The notes beneath the pieces are model-generated. The model saw only the letters and a list, made by a program, of their open reading frames with translations. It was not told the origin of the DNA and did not search any database. From NCBI RefSeq assembly GCF_003569785.1, contig NZ_KZ983988.1, positions 1 to 64,000 of the forward strand: a DNA stretch of 64,000 nucleotides, read 5' to 3'. A program made the translations under genes and the position numbers. Shown here piece by piece: positions 1-10,466 of the stretch. Position 1 is the stretch's first letter, and every line of letters starts with the position of its first letter. Source of the stretch: Leucobacter sp. wl10 (GTDB lineage Bacteria; Actinomycetota; Actinomycetes; Actinomycetales; Microbacteriaceae).

Positions 1-176
1 ACGTAATTCCGCCACGACTCACGAAACCCCCACGAGAGGGTGCCGTCCGAGACGGTGCCCTCCGCGGCGGTAGCCACCGTCGGAGCGATGGCGAGGCCGG
101 TGACGGCCACCAGGACTGATGTGACAAGGCCGAGCAGCGCGGAGGCGATCCTGCGCGGCTTCTTACGAACAGACAT
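1..176 (-). CDS. HtaA-domain secreted heme-binding protein, N-terminal part (runs off the window)
   Basis: Reading the minus strand from the ATG at 176 gives an open frame that continues past base 1, so only 58 residues are visible. Residues 1-38 form a signal peptide: basic KKPRR, a hydrophobic core, then an alanine-rich cleavage region. The mature part begins with VSDGTLSWGFRESWRNY, the typical opening of an HtaA domain. In corynebacteria such domains bind heme or hemoglobin at the cell surface and pass heme to the HmuTUV importer (family knowledge). The iron box at 247-265, about 70 nt upstream, supports iron control. The rest of the gene and any heme importer would lie left of the window. 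Confidence 0.8.
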   Translation of the reverse strand, partial: MSVRKKPRRIASALLGLVTSVLVAVTGLAIAPTVATAAEGTVSDGTLSWGFRESWRNY

Positions 177-246
177 GAGGAATAGCGCTCCTTGTGCGTG
201 GCTGGAGTCCGCGCGCAGAGGCCCGCGGACTAACATCGGATGACGA

Positions 247-265
247 TAAGGTTAGACATACCTAA
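247..265. promoter_or_regulatory. DtxR/IdeR-type iron box
   Basis: The 19-bp site TAAGGTTAGACATACCTAA matches the DtxR/IdeR consensus TTAGGTTAGCCTAACCTAA at 15 of 19 positions and is an interrupted palindrome. It lies about 70 nt upstream of the HtaA-domain gene and about 190 nt upstream of msrB. Repression of the HtaA gene under iron-replete conditions is the natural inference. Confidence 0.75.
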
Positions 266-451
266 GTCGCCGCCTCTAAGTCTGACGAATTTCATCTGAC
301 CTTGCAAGTCCGCTGTGAATTCCCGCCCCGAACGCCCCGAATCCCTCTCCGGGATCTCCGGCGTCCCTGTCGGAGCATCACGCCATCGCCCAGCGGGCTC
401 CCGCCTCCGCAGCGTAGACTTCGGTCACCCGCCGTCGAGCCAAGGACACCC

Positions 452-898
452 ATGAGCAAGCCCATCAATTCCGACGAGTACCCGCTCCAGCTCAGCGAGA
501 ACGAGTGGCGGGAGCGCCTGAACCCCGAGGAGTACGCGATCCTGCGCCAGGCCGCCACCGAGCGAGCTGGCACCGGCGAGCTGCTCGACGAGCACCGCGA
601 CGGTCTCTACCGCTGCCGCGCCTGCGGCAACGAACTCTTCGTCGCCGGCACCAAGTTCGACTCCGGCTGCGGCTGGCCCAGCTTCTACGAGAGCGTGCGC
701 CCGGAGGCCGTCGAACTGATCGAGGACCGCAGCCTCGGCATGGTGCGCACCGAGGTGCGCTGCGCGGAGTGCGGATCGCACCTCGGGCACGTGTTCCCCG
801 ACGGATTCGGCACCCCCACGGGCGACCGCTACTGCATGAACTCTCTCGCGCTGAGCTTCGAAGCGGACGCCGATCCCGAATCGAGCGAACGTCCGTGA
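452..898 (+). CDS. msrB: peptide-methionine (R)-S-oxide reductase MsrB
   Basis: Reduces methionine-R-sulfoxide in oxidised proteins using thioredoxin-type electrons in the cytoplasm. The 148-residue product has the whole MsrB signature: zinc-binding cysteines C55/C58 (CRACG) and C104/C107 (CAECG), the CGWPSF loop at 73-78, GSHLGHVF, and RYCMNS with the catalytic cysteine C128. The ATG at 452 gives the normal family length; the frame stays open further upstream but without similarity. The stop overlaps the GTG of the nitroreductase gene (GTGA), so the two are probably translated together. Confidence 0.96.
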   Translation: MSKPINSDEYPLQLSENEWRERLNPEEYAILRQAATERAGTGELLDEHRDGLYRCRACGNELFVAGTKFDSGCGWPSFYESVRPEAVELIEDRSLGMVRTEVRCAECGSHLGHVFPDGFGTPTGDRYCMNSLALSFEADADPESSERP

Positions 899-1527
899 GC
901 GGCGGAGCATCGCACGCGGCCGACCTCGAGCCCGCAGCGCGCCGGGCCGCCGCCGCGCTCCCCGCCCGGGCGGGTTCGGGATCGCCCAGCCCGGCGCTCA
1001 AGGCGCTGCAGGCCCGCCGATCCCACTCGAAGGTGACCGACGCGGCGCCGAGCCACGAGGAGCTCGGTCGCATCGTCTCGGCCATGAACGCGGTCGCCGA
1101 CCACTCCAACCTGCGGCCGTGGCGCATCATCGAGCTGCGGGGCAAGGCCCGCAAGAAGCTGGGCAAAGGGCTCGCGAAGGCGGCCGGCGGCGATCGCGAC
1201 AAGTACATCGCGAAGGCCACCCGCACGCCGCTCGTGCTGGTGGTCGTGGTGAGCCCGCGCCAGAGCGGAAAGGTGCCGCTCTGGGAGCAGGAGGCCGTGG
1301 CGAGCGGCGTGGCCCACCTGCTGGGGCTGCTGCTGCACGAGGCGGGCTGGGGATCCATCTGGAAGACCGGCTCGTACGCGCGCAGCAAGGCCGTGCGCAA
1401 GGCGATCGGCGTGAAACGGCCCGAGTACCTGCTCGGTTGGCTCTACGTGGGCGGGATCCCGGATCGGGATCGCAAGCCGAAACCTCGGAAGCCGCTCGAC
1501 ATCGACCGCCACCTCACGGTGCTCTAA
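895..1527 (+). CDS. nitroreductase-family oxidoreductase
   Basis: FMN-dependent NAD(P)H oxidoreductase fold of the YdjA-like kind; substrate unknown. The 210-residue protein contains ALQARRSHSKVTD (a variant of the N-terminal RRSxR FMN-phosphate region), NLRPW in the position of the NxQPW motif, and the LLLHEAGWGSIWKTG helix typical of the C-terminal half. The GTG at 895 overlaps the msrB stop by 4 nt, which decides the start and argues for coupling to msrB. Its 3' end overlaps the convergent transporter gene by 4 nt. A role in redox or stress metabolism is only inferred from msrB. Confidence 0.82.
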   Translation: MSGGASHAADLEPAARRAAAALPARAGSGSPSPALKALQARRSHSKVTDAAPSHEELGRIVSAMNAVADHSNLRPWRIIELRGKARKKLGKGLAKAAGGDRDKYIAKATRTPLVLVVVVSPRQSGKVPLWEQEAVASGVAHLLGLLLHEAGWGSIWKTGSYARSKAVRKAIGVKRPEYLLGWLYVGGIPDRDRKPKPRKPLDIDRHLTVL

Positions 1528-2453
1528 CCGCCCTTCCGCGCGGGCAGCGCGGCGACCGTCACCGCGAGCAGGGCCACGGCCGCCCCGGCGATCATGCCCG
1601 GCGTGAGCCCGTCGGCCAGCGGCAGCCCGGCCTCGAAGGCCACGGCGGCGAGCAGCTGGCCGGCGACGTTCGACATGCTCAACAGCAGCACCCCCGCGGT
1701 GCGCACCAGCATCGCGGCGATCGCGATGAACACCGTGCCGACGAGCCCGCCCAGGTAGAAGTACGGGGCGGCGGGCCACTCGGTCGGCCAGCCGGAGATC
1801 CCGATCGAGATCGCCGCGATGACGACGAGGACCGCCGTGCCGACGACGAAGTTGACGAGCGTCGAGGTGACCGCGCTCTGCGCGGCCGCACGAACCAGCC
1901 CGTTGACCATCGACTGCGCCGCCACGCAGACCCCGATCAGCACCGGGAACCCCACGAGCCACACGAACGGTCCGGCATCGGTGCCCACGGCGACGAGCAC
2001 CGCGACGACCGCGAGCGCGGTTCCGACGAGTCGCGCCGAGGAGGGGTCGATCCTGCCGCCCGGCCCCAGTCCGAGCCGGTCGAATAGCAGCCCGCCCAGC
2101 ACCTGGCCCGCCACGATCCCGACCGTGTACATGGCCACCCCGGTCAGCGGCGCGACGAGACCCTGCCCGAGCACGAACAGCGCACCGCTCGCGCCCCCGA
2201 AGACCGCCCACACCGGCAGGCGACCGGAGCGCAGCTCACTGCGCAGCAGGCCCAGGCCCAGGCGCCCGCGCCGCGAGACCGCCAGCACCAGGAGCATGAT
2301 CACGAGGCCCGAGCCGAACGACACCGCGGCCGCCACGTAGCCGCTGCCGATGTGCTGGCTGAGGCCGCCGTTGACGCGCGTCTGCAGCGCGACCAGCACA
2401 CCCGCGAGCCCCGAGCCCGCGAGTGCGGCCCAGACCCTCCACCTCGCGCGCAC
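1524..2453 (-). CDS. DMT-superfamily transporter (YdcZ/DUF606 type)
   Basis: Integral membrane protein of 309 residues with about ten hydrophobic segments, arranged as two five-helix halves. The N-terminus carries the family motif LQTRVNGGLS (QxxxN after the first helix) and the second half repeats it as CVAAQSMVNGLV. Members are drug/metabolite-transporter relatives; no substrate can be read from the sequence. It stands alone between the msrB unit, which it meets tail to tail with a 4-nt overlap, and the family B hairpin at 2499-2563. Confidence 0.85.
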   Translation of the reverse strand: MRARWRVWAALAGSGLAGVLVALQTRVNGGLSQHIGSGYVAAAVSFGSGLVIMLLVLAVSRRGRLGLGLLRSELRSGRLPVWAVFGGASGALFVLGQGLVAPLTGVAMYTVGIVAGQVLGGLLFDRLGLGPGGRIDPSSARLVGTALAVVAVLVAVGTDAGPFVWLVGFPVLIGVCVAAQSMVNGLVRAAAQSAVTSTLVNFVVGTAVLVVIAAISIGISGWPTEWPAAPYFYLGGLVGTVFIAIAAMLVRTAGVLLLSMSNVAGQLLAAVAFEAGLPLADGLTPGMIAGAAVALLAVTVAALPARKGG

Positions 2454-2498
2454 CCACCAACCCTACCGGTGCGGTGGGCGCCGCGCCCGCCCGACTGA

Positions 2499-2563
2499 CC
2501 ATCCGTGTGCGTCTTTCGAACGCTTGCGAGGCAGGCAAGCAGCAAGAAGGCGCACACGGATGG
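2499..2563. repeat. dispersed palindromic repeat, family B copy 1
   Basis: Outer arms 2499-2515 (CCATCCGTGTGCGTCTT) and 2547-2563 pair with one mismatch. An inner stem GCTTGC (2522-2527) pairs with GCAAGC (2535-2540). The stem core TGCG(C/T)CTT...AAGGCGCA is shared with the hairpins at 33279-33327 and 62066-62126. It lies between the DMT gene and tRNA-Thr. Confidence 0.7.
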
Positions 2564-2621
2564 GGACGGGGATGGGGAAGGGGGCGCCGGGCCGGGGGCG
2601 CGGAGCCGAGCGAGGCTCGCG

Positions 2622-2694
2622 AGCCGCCTGTCGGACTCGAACCGACCACCTGCAGTTTACAAGGCTGCTGCTCTACCTGATGAGCTAAGGCGGC
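2622..2694 (-). tRNA. tRNA-Thr (anticodon TGT)
   Basis: A complete 73-nt cloverleaf on the minus strand: 7-bp acceptor stem GCCGCCT/AGGCGGC, D arm GCTC/GAGC, anticodon loop CTTGTAA giving anticodon TGT, and T arm GTCGG-TTCGAGT-CCGAC. The CCA end is not encoded. The pair next to the anticodon loop (C31-A39) is a mismatch. Confidence 0.95.
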
Positions 2695-2697
2695 GAG

Positions 2698-2719
2698 GGG
2701 CGGCCCGGAGGGACCGCCC
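2698..2719. terminator. GC hairpin between the DsbA-like gene and tRNA-Thr
   Basis: GGGCGG (2698-2703) pairs with CCGCCC (2714-2719) directly after the DsbA-like stop codon. There is no T-run, so it is only a possible terminator or processing site. Confidence 0.4.
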
Positions 2720-2726
2720 GAGCAGT

Positions 2727-3713
2727 TTACTCCGATCCGCTCCCGCCGCTCGAATCGGCGCCGCTCGAACCGGCCGAGTTGCGGTTCTGCTGCTCCACCT
2801 CGCTCTTCACCTTCAGCAGGTACGACTCGAGGTCTCCGTCCCTGGTGGCGTCCCACTGCTGCCCGTTCACGATGACGAGCGGGGTCGCGACGAGGCGCTG
2901 CGGCTCGCCCTCGGACTGCAACTCGGTGGAACTGCGCGGCATGAGCAGCCTGGCTCCCCTCGCGAGGCCCTGGACCCCGGTCCCCGTCGCGGCCTTCGTG
3001 TTGGCGGAGATGAAGGGGCCGAATCGCGTATCCTTCACGCACTGCCGCAGCTCGGTCGTCGAGTCGGCGCCGGCGGCCTCGGCCTCTTTCACGAGCTGGT
3101 CGTCGGTGAGGCCCGACGTGCCCTCCTGCGGCTGCACCTCCGCGCTCAGCAACCGCTTGTGGACGGCGAAGGCGACGTCCGGCTGCTGCTCCACCACGCA
3201 GCCGAAGAGGTTCGCCGCGCGCGTCGAGTACCTGGTGCCGAGCGAGGTGCCGTCGAGGAAGTTGATCGGGTACACTCGGAGCTGGATGTCGCCACTGCCG
3301 ACGTAGTTCTCGAGCATGGTGCCGTACTGCTGCTCGAAGTTGCCGCAGGCCGGGCACATGTAGTCGACGTAGGCGGTGACGTCGAGCGGCAGCTTCTCGC
3401 GATCGACCTTCGGCGCCTGGCGCTCCTCGCCGGACTGCAGCGCCGGCCCCTCGACGACCTTGAGATCCTTCGTGAAGATCGCCCCGCCCGTGGCCATGTT
3501 CTGCGGGCCGGGGCCCGCGGGCCTCATGGTCTGCGTGAGGACGAGCGCGACGACCGCGAGCACCGCCAGCGCACCCAGCACGACGCCGCCCTGCAGAAAC
3601 AGGCGGTTGCGCTTCTCGCGCTTCTTCTCGCGTTCGCGGGCGAGACGCGCCTGCTCGCGCGCCTGCGCTCGGCGCTCGTTCTTCGAGGGACGAGGATTCG
3701 TCTCGTTTGCCAT
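2727..3713 (-). CDS. membrane-anchored DsbA-family thiol:disulfide oxidoreductase
   Basis: Thioredoxin-fold protein of 328 residues probably acting outside the membrane on disulfides of exported proteins. Residues 1-37 are highly charged, a transmembrane helix spans about 38-62, and the thioredoxin fold begins near 110 with the CPAC active site at C120/C123 (VDYMCPACGNF). The cis-proline region is seen as VATPLVIVNG. The last 20 residues are Ser/Gly-rich and disordered. The ATG at 3713 precedes the charged segment; no other in-frame start is as good. It follows secA by 52 nt on the same strand, which fits a role in folding secreted proteins. Confidence 0.88.
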   Translation of the reverse strand: MANETNPRPSKNERRAQAREQARLAREREKKREKRNRLFLQGGVVLGALAVLAVVALVLTQTMRPAGPGPQNMATGGAIFTKDLKVVEGPALQSGEERQAPKVDREKLPLDVTAYVDYMCPACGNFEQQYGTMLENYVGSGDIQLRVYPINFLDGTSLGTRYSTRAANLFGCVVEQQPDVAFAVHKRLLSAEVQPQEGTSGLTDDQLVKEAEAAGADSTTELRQCVKDTRFGPFISANTKAATGTGVQGLARGARLLMPRSSTELQSEGEPQRLVATPLVIVNGQQWDATRDGDLESYLLKVKSEVEQQNRNSAGSSGADSSGGSGSE

Positions 3714-3765
3714 GGATGTCTCCCAGTCGCTCCGCAGACGCGGATCACGGTTCGGTGCGGTGTGA

Positions 3766-6561
<2,796 letters not shown>

Positions 6562-6692
6562 GGTGTCTCTCCTGTAGGGTTTGCACGGTGGGCCGATGCG
6601 CCGAGACTCGCGTCAGCGCCGGTCACCGCCGTTGCCAAATTGTGACAACGCCCCAGCTTAGCAAGCCGCGGCGTCACACCGGCTGGGGAGAT

Positions 6693-6725
6693 GTCAGGAT
6701 CGTCAGGATCGAGGATCGAGGATCG
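6693..6725. repeat. micro-tandem GATC-rich repeat
   Basis: Two 9-nt units GTCAGGATC are followed by two 7-nt units GAGGATC immediately upstream of the glycosyltransferase start. The last unit may double as its ribosome binding site (GAGGATCGCC then ATG). Confidence 0.5.
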
Positions 6726-6727
6726 CC

Positions 6728-7456
6728 ATGCACGAGCAGTCCGGCGACGTGCTCGTGATCCTGCCCACCTACAACGAGCGGGACACGCTGCCCGCCACCG
6801 TCGCGGGCGTGCGGGCTCACCTGCCCGACGCCGACATCCTGGTCATCGACGACGGCAGCCCCGACGGCACCGGCCGCATCGCCGATGAGCTGGCACGCGG
6901 CATGGCGGGGGTGACGGTGCTCCACCGCGGCTCCAAGCTCGGCCTCGGCACCGCCTACGTGACGGGGCTGCGGCGGGCGCTCGCGGGGGGCTACGGGCTG
7001 GCGGTCGAGATGGACTCCGACGGCTCGCACCTGCCGGCCGAGCTGCCGCGGCTCGTGGCGGCGGCGAGAGCGTGCGGCGGGCTCGCCATCGGCGCGCGCT
7101 GGGTTCCCGGCGGGCGCATCGTGGGCTGGCCGTGGTACCGCCGCTGGGTGTCGCACACCGGCACGCGGGTGGCGCGGATCGCGCTGCGCTCGGAGCTGCG
7201 CGACCTGACGAGCGGGTTCCGCGCCATCGATGCGCGCTGGATCGAGCGCCTCGACCTCGACGCGGTCGACTCGCAGGGCTACGCCTTCCAGGTCGAGACC
7301 GCCTGGGCGTTCGAGCGGCTCGGCTGCCCCGTCGCGGAGGTGCCCATCACCTTCGTCGAGCGGGTCGACGGGCACTCCAAGATGAGCATCGGGATCGTGC
7401 TCGAGGCGCTCGGCAACGTGCTGCGCTGGGGCTGGCGGCTGCGCGTTCGCCGGTGA
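6728..7456 (+). CDS. polyprenol-monophosphomannose synthase-like GT2 glycosyltransferase
   Basis: Family 2 glycosyltransferase of 242 residues, probably transferring mannose from GDP-mannose to polyprenyl phosphate for later cell-envelope or protein glycosylation. It shows PTYNE at 14-18, the DDGSPDGTG loop at 41-49, a MDSDGSHLP version of the catalytic DXD region near 95, and the C-terminal DGHSKMS motif typical of Ppm1/DPM1. There is no membrane anchor or acyltransferase domain, so it resembles the stand-alone catalytic type. It diverges from secA. Confidence 0.88.
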   Translation: MHEQSGDVLVILPTYNERDTLPATVAGVRAHLPDADILVIDDGSPDGTGRIADELARGMAGVTVLHRGSKLGLGTAYVTGLRRALAGGYGLAVEMDSDGSHLPAELPRLVAAARACGGLAIGARWVPGGRIVGWPWYRRWVSHTGTRVARIALRSELRDLTSGFRAIDARWIERLDLDAVDSQGYAFQVETAWAFERLGCPVAEVPITFVERVDGHSKMSIGIVLEALGNVLRWGWRLRVRR

Positions 7457-7492
7457 GTCCGGCCCGGGCGGCGGTGCGATGATCGGCGGAGA

Positions 7493-8617
7493 TCAGTCGT
7501 CGAACACGATCACGCTGCGGGTGCGTTCGCCCCGGCGCATCGCGTCGAACGCCTCGTTCACCTCGTCGAGGCCCACCCGGGCGCTGATCAGGTCCTCCAG
7601 CGGCAGCGCCCCGGAGAGATAGGCGCCGGCCACGCGGGGGAAGTCGCGCGCCGGCACCAGCCCGCCGTAGTTCGATCCGATGATCGTCTTGCCCTCGTAG
7701 GCCAGCAGCAGCCCGTCGACCTCCACTCTCCGCCCCTCCGGCGGGAGCCCCACGAAGACGGCGCGCCCTCCCGGCCTGATGAGCTCGGGCAGCTGCTGCA
7801 TCGTCTGCACCCGGCCGATCGCTTCGAACGCGACATCGGCGCCGCCGGCCGTGATCCCCGTCACCCGCTCGGGCAGCTCCGCTCCGCTCGGCACGGCGTG
7901 CGTGGCGCCGGCCCGCCGAGCCTCGGCGAGCTTCGCCTCGGAGACGTCGACGGCGACGATGGGGGTCGCTCCAGCGAGGCGGAGCGCCGAGATGATCGAC
8001 AGGCCGACTCCCCCCGCGCCGATCACCACGGCCGACTCCCCCGCGAGCACGCGGGCGTTGTTGACGACGGCGCCGTAACCGGTGCCGACGGAGCAGCCGA
8101 TCAGACTCGCCACGTCGAAGGGCACCCGCTCGTCGATCCTGATCGCGGCGAACTCCGGGACCACGACGGCTTCGGACATGGCTCCGGTGGCGAGATAGGG
8201 GTAGACCGCGGATCCGTCGGCGTCGCTCCACCGCGTGGTGCCGTCGGGCAGCAACGAGTCGTTCGACCTCGCTCGCGTGCACGCCCAGGGCTTGCCTCCG
8301 GCGCATTCGCCGCAGCGCTGACAGGCCTGATGCCACGCGAGGATAACGTGGTCGCCGACCGCGAGCCCGCGCACCCCGGGCCCCACGGCCTCGACGGTGC
8401 CCGCCGCCTCGTGCCCCATGATCGCGGGCAGCGGCACCCGCCACTCCCCGTCGAGCACGTGACGGTCGGAGCCGCACACCCCCGCGGCTCGTACCCGCAC
8501 CCGCACCTCGCCGTGTTCGGGCGCGGCGAGGGTGAGCGTCTCGACCGCGAGCCGGTTCCCGTCGTCGCCCCGGTACACGGCTGCTCGTACCCGCATCGGC
8601 TCGGCCGTCTCAGTCAC
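7493..8617 (-). CDS. zinc-dependent alcohol dehydrogenase (medium chain)
   Basis: NAD(P)-linked medium-chain dehydrogenase of 374 residues; true substrate unknown. It keeps the catalytic zinc ligands in GVCGSD, GHEAAG and IGCSVGTGYGAVVNNA, and a full structural zinc lobe with the C-x2-C-x2-C-x7-C spacing (CQRCGECAGGKPWAC). The Rossmann motif is GAGGVG. The layout resembles class III and bacterial mycothiol- or formaldehyde-type enzymes. The GTG at 8617 is 2 nt after the permease stop, so the two genes are coupled; an ATG 21 nt further in is the alternative start. It probably oxidises something the permease brings in. Confidence 0.87.
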   Translation of the reverse strand: MTETAEPMRVRAAVYRGDDGNRLAVETLTLAAPEHGEVRVRVRAAGVCGSDRHVLDGEWRVPLPAIMGHEAAGTVEAVGPGVRGLAVGDHVILAWHQACQRCGECAGGKPWACTRARSNDSLLPDGTTRWSDADGSAVYPYLATGAMSEAVVVPEFAAIRIDERVPFDVASLIGCSVGTGYGAVVNNARVLAGESAVVIGAGGVGLSIISALRLAGATPIVAVDVSEAKLAEARRAGATHAVPSGAELPERVTGITAGGADVAFEAIGRVQTMQQLPELIRPGGRAVFVGLPPEGRRVEVDGLLLAYEGKTIIGSNYGGLVPARDFPRVAGAYLSGALPLEDLISARVGLDEVNEAFDAMRRGERTRSVIVFDD

Positions 8618-8619
8618 TC

Positions 8620-10089
8620 TCAGTTCCTTCCCGCTGCCGCGAGCGGATCGGGCAGCCCGTAGGCGCCGCGTCCGCGGCGCACGTAGACGAGGTGGTTCAG
8701 CACCAGGTAGCAGACGATCGCGATCACGACGGTGGGAACCGAGGCCGTGCCGTACTGGAAGAACGGCTGGGTGGCGAGCGTGACCGGGTTGTAGACCCAG
8801 AGGTAGAAGACGGAGGCCGCGGCGACGGAGACGAGCGCTGCGACGTTGACGCCTCCGGTGAAGCGCATCGGGTCGTCCGCACCGCTCGCGTACAGCGCCC
8901 GAATGGGCACGCGCTGCCGGCGGACGATGAAGTAGTCGGCGATGATCACCCCGCAGAGCGCCGCGATGAAGGCGCCCGAGACCACCACGAAGGTCATGAA
9001 ACGCTCGTACATGAACGCCGGGAAGAACGCCAGGATGGCGGGCAGGAGCATGAATCCCGCGCAGAGCAGCGGCCAGCGAACCCGGGTCAGCGCACGCCCG
9101 CTCGACTGCTTCAGCGCGAGCACCGTCGAGTACGCGATCGATGCCATGCTGGTGACGTTGGCGAAGCCCACGAAGAGCAGGGTGAGCACCCCGAGGATCG
9201 GGCCGCCGAGCGGCACCATCCATGCCGTCGGGTCGGCTTCGCCGATCATCAGCGCGGCCGCCATCCCCACGATCTGCGCCACCACCGTGCCGAGCAGGAT
9301 CCCGCCGTAGGCGGGCCACAGCGCGGCCTTCGGGCGCCGGGTGAGGCGGGCGAGCGTGCCCATGACCGGCCACCAGGAGAGGCCGGCGCCCAGGTTGAAC
9401 TCGACCGCCATCATGAAGTTGAGCTGCTCGTTCTCGAAGGGCGCGATCGGCGGCGCCTCGAGCAGCTGCGTCCAGGAGCGCTGGGACATGAGCAGCACCA
9501 TCATGAGCACGACGATCACGAGGAGCCCCGGGGCGACGAAGCGGTTGAGCCTGCTGATCGTCACCGGCCCGCGCGAGAGCACGATCCAGCCGCCGGCGAT
9601 CGCGGCGAGCGCGAACACGGTGACGAGCGGCCCGAAGGGGTCGAGCCCCGCGTCGAATGCCTGGTTCGAGATCTCGGTGAACGCCCGCCCGAACATCACC
9701 CCGAGCAGGGAGGTCCACCCCATCTCCACGAGGAGCACGACGGTGAACACCACGATGCCGACGCCCGCGATCCCGAACACCGACTTCAGCGCGCGGTACT
9801 GCTCCACCCCGAGCCGCTGGCTGAGCACCACGCTGCCCAGCACCATGATCGCCAGGCCGAGACTGTTGCCGATGAGCATCGATGCGATGCCGTCGACGAA
9901 GCCGACGAGCAGCACGGTGGCGCCTCCGGTGAGGAACGCCCAGGTGGCGATCGCGAGGCTGATGGTCACCCAGCTGAAGTCGGCGGCTCCCCACACACGC
10001 TCGTGCTTGAGCAGCGGCATGGATCCGTACGTCGCTTCGGCCGCGACTTCCTGCTCGACGCTCCCCGAGCGGATCTTCGCGGCGCTCAC
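8620..10089 (-). CDS. NCS1-family permease (purine/cytosine/allantoin type)
   Basis: Membrane transporter of 489 residues with about 12 hydrophobic segments and the NCS1 look: WGAADFSWVTISLAIATWAF in helix 1, GLGAG-like FNLGAGLSWWPVMG, and NVTSMASIAYS. NCS1 proteins import nucleobases, hydantoins, allantoin or related heterocycles with Na+ or H+. The substrate here is open. The GTG at 10089 overlaps the stop of the small upstream gene as GTGA, which is preferred over another GTG at 10107. It heads an operon with the alcohol dehydrogenase, opposite an Lrp-type regulator. Confidence 0.88.
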   Translation of the reverse strand: MSAAKIRSGSVEQEVAAEATYGSMPLLKHERVWGAADFSWVTISLAIATWAFLTGGATVLLVGFVDGIASMLIGNSLGLAIMVLGSVVLSQRLGVEQYRALKSVFGIAGVGIVVFTVVLLVEMGWTSLLGVMFGRAFTEISNQAFDAGLDPFGPLVTVFALAAIAGGWIVLSRGPVTISRLNRFVAPGLLVIVVLMMVLLMSQRSWTQLLEAPPIAPFENEQLNFMMAVEFNLGAGLSWWPVMGTLARLTRRPKAALWPAYGGILLGTVVAQIVGMAAALMIGEADPTAWMVPLGGPILGVLTLLFVGFANVTSMASIAYSTVLALKQSSGRALTRVRWPLLCAGFMLLPAILAFFPAFMYERFMTFVVVSGAFIAALCGVIIADYFIVRRQRVPIRALYASGADDPMRFTGGVNVAALVSVAAASVFYLWVYNPVTLATQPFFQYGTASVPTVVIAIVCYLVLNHLVYVRRGRGAYGLPDPLAAAGRN

Positions 10090-10256
10090 AGCAGCGTCCC
10101 CGCCCACGCGACGGCGGCGACGGCGACCACGACGGCGAGGAATGCGGTCAGACTGCGCCCGCTCAGCGTGGCGTGCGCCGGATCGGCGGCCTCGGCGGTC
10201 TCGATCTCGGTCAGGCGTCGCTCGAGTTCTGCCTCGAGGTGGGGGTTCGTGCTCAT
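10086..10256 (-). CDS. 56-residue single-helix membrane protein
   Basis: First gene of the permease operon. The ATG at 10256 has a strong ribosome binding site (GAGGAGGT, about 8 nt upstream). Residues 1-30 are hydrophilic with many Glu (NPHLEAELERRLTEIE, likely helical) and residues 33-54 form one transmembrane helix. It resembles in layout the small accessory proteins that precede some transporters (such as the two-helix DUF485 proteins), but I see no true family match. Its stop overlaps the permease start, implying co-production. Confidence 0.7.
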   Translation of the reverse strand: MSTNPHLEAELERRLTEIETAEAADPAHATLSGRSLTAFLAVVVAVAAVAWAGTLL

Positions 10257-10334
10257 GGGGACATACCTCCTCGTGTATCCGCTCGCAGCCGCAAAGCTGC
10301 AGTCAAGATAAGCACAAGAAGCCGGTCGTGGGAA

Positions 10335-10376
10335 ACGATTTTTCATCGTGAAATGTGGTTATGTGCACGAATGCAC
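10335..10376. promoter_or_regulatory. candidate Lrp operators in the divergent promoter
   Basis: An AT-rich patch between the permease operon and the Lrp gene holds three inverted repeats: ACGAT-ttttc-ATCGT (10335-10349), TTTCA-tcg-TGAAA (10341-10353) and GTGCA-cgaa-TGCAC (10363-10376). They are good candidates for binding by the adjacent Lrp-type regulator. Confidence 0.5.
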
Positions 10377-10466
10377 TATTCTTGGGCATTCGAAGATTAG
10401 ATATCGGTGATCTGGCGCCTTCAGGTGCACAATCGCCGAGAACGCATCGAGTAATCCGGAGATCAG

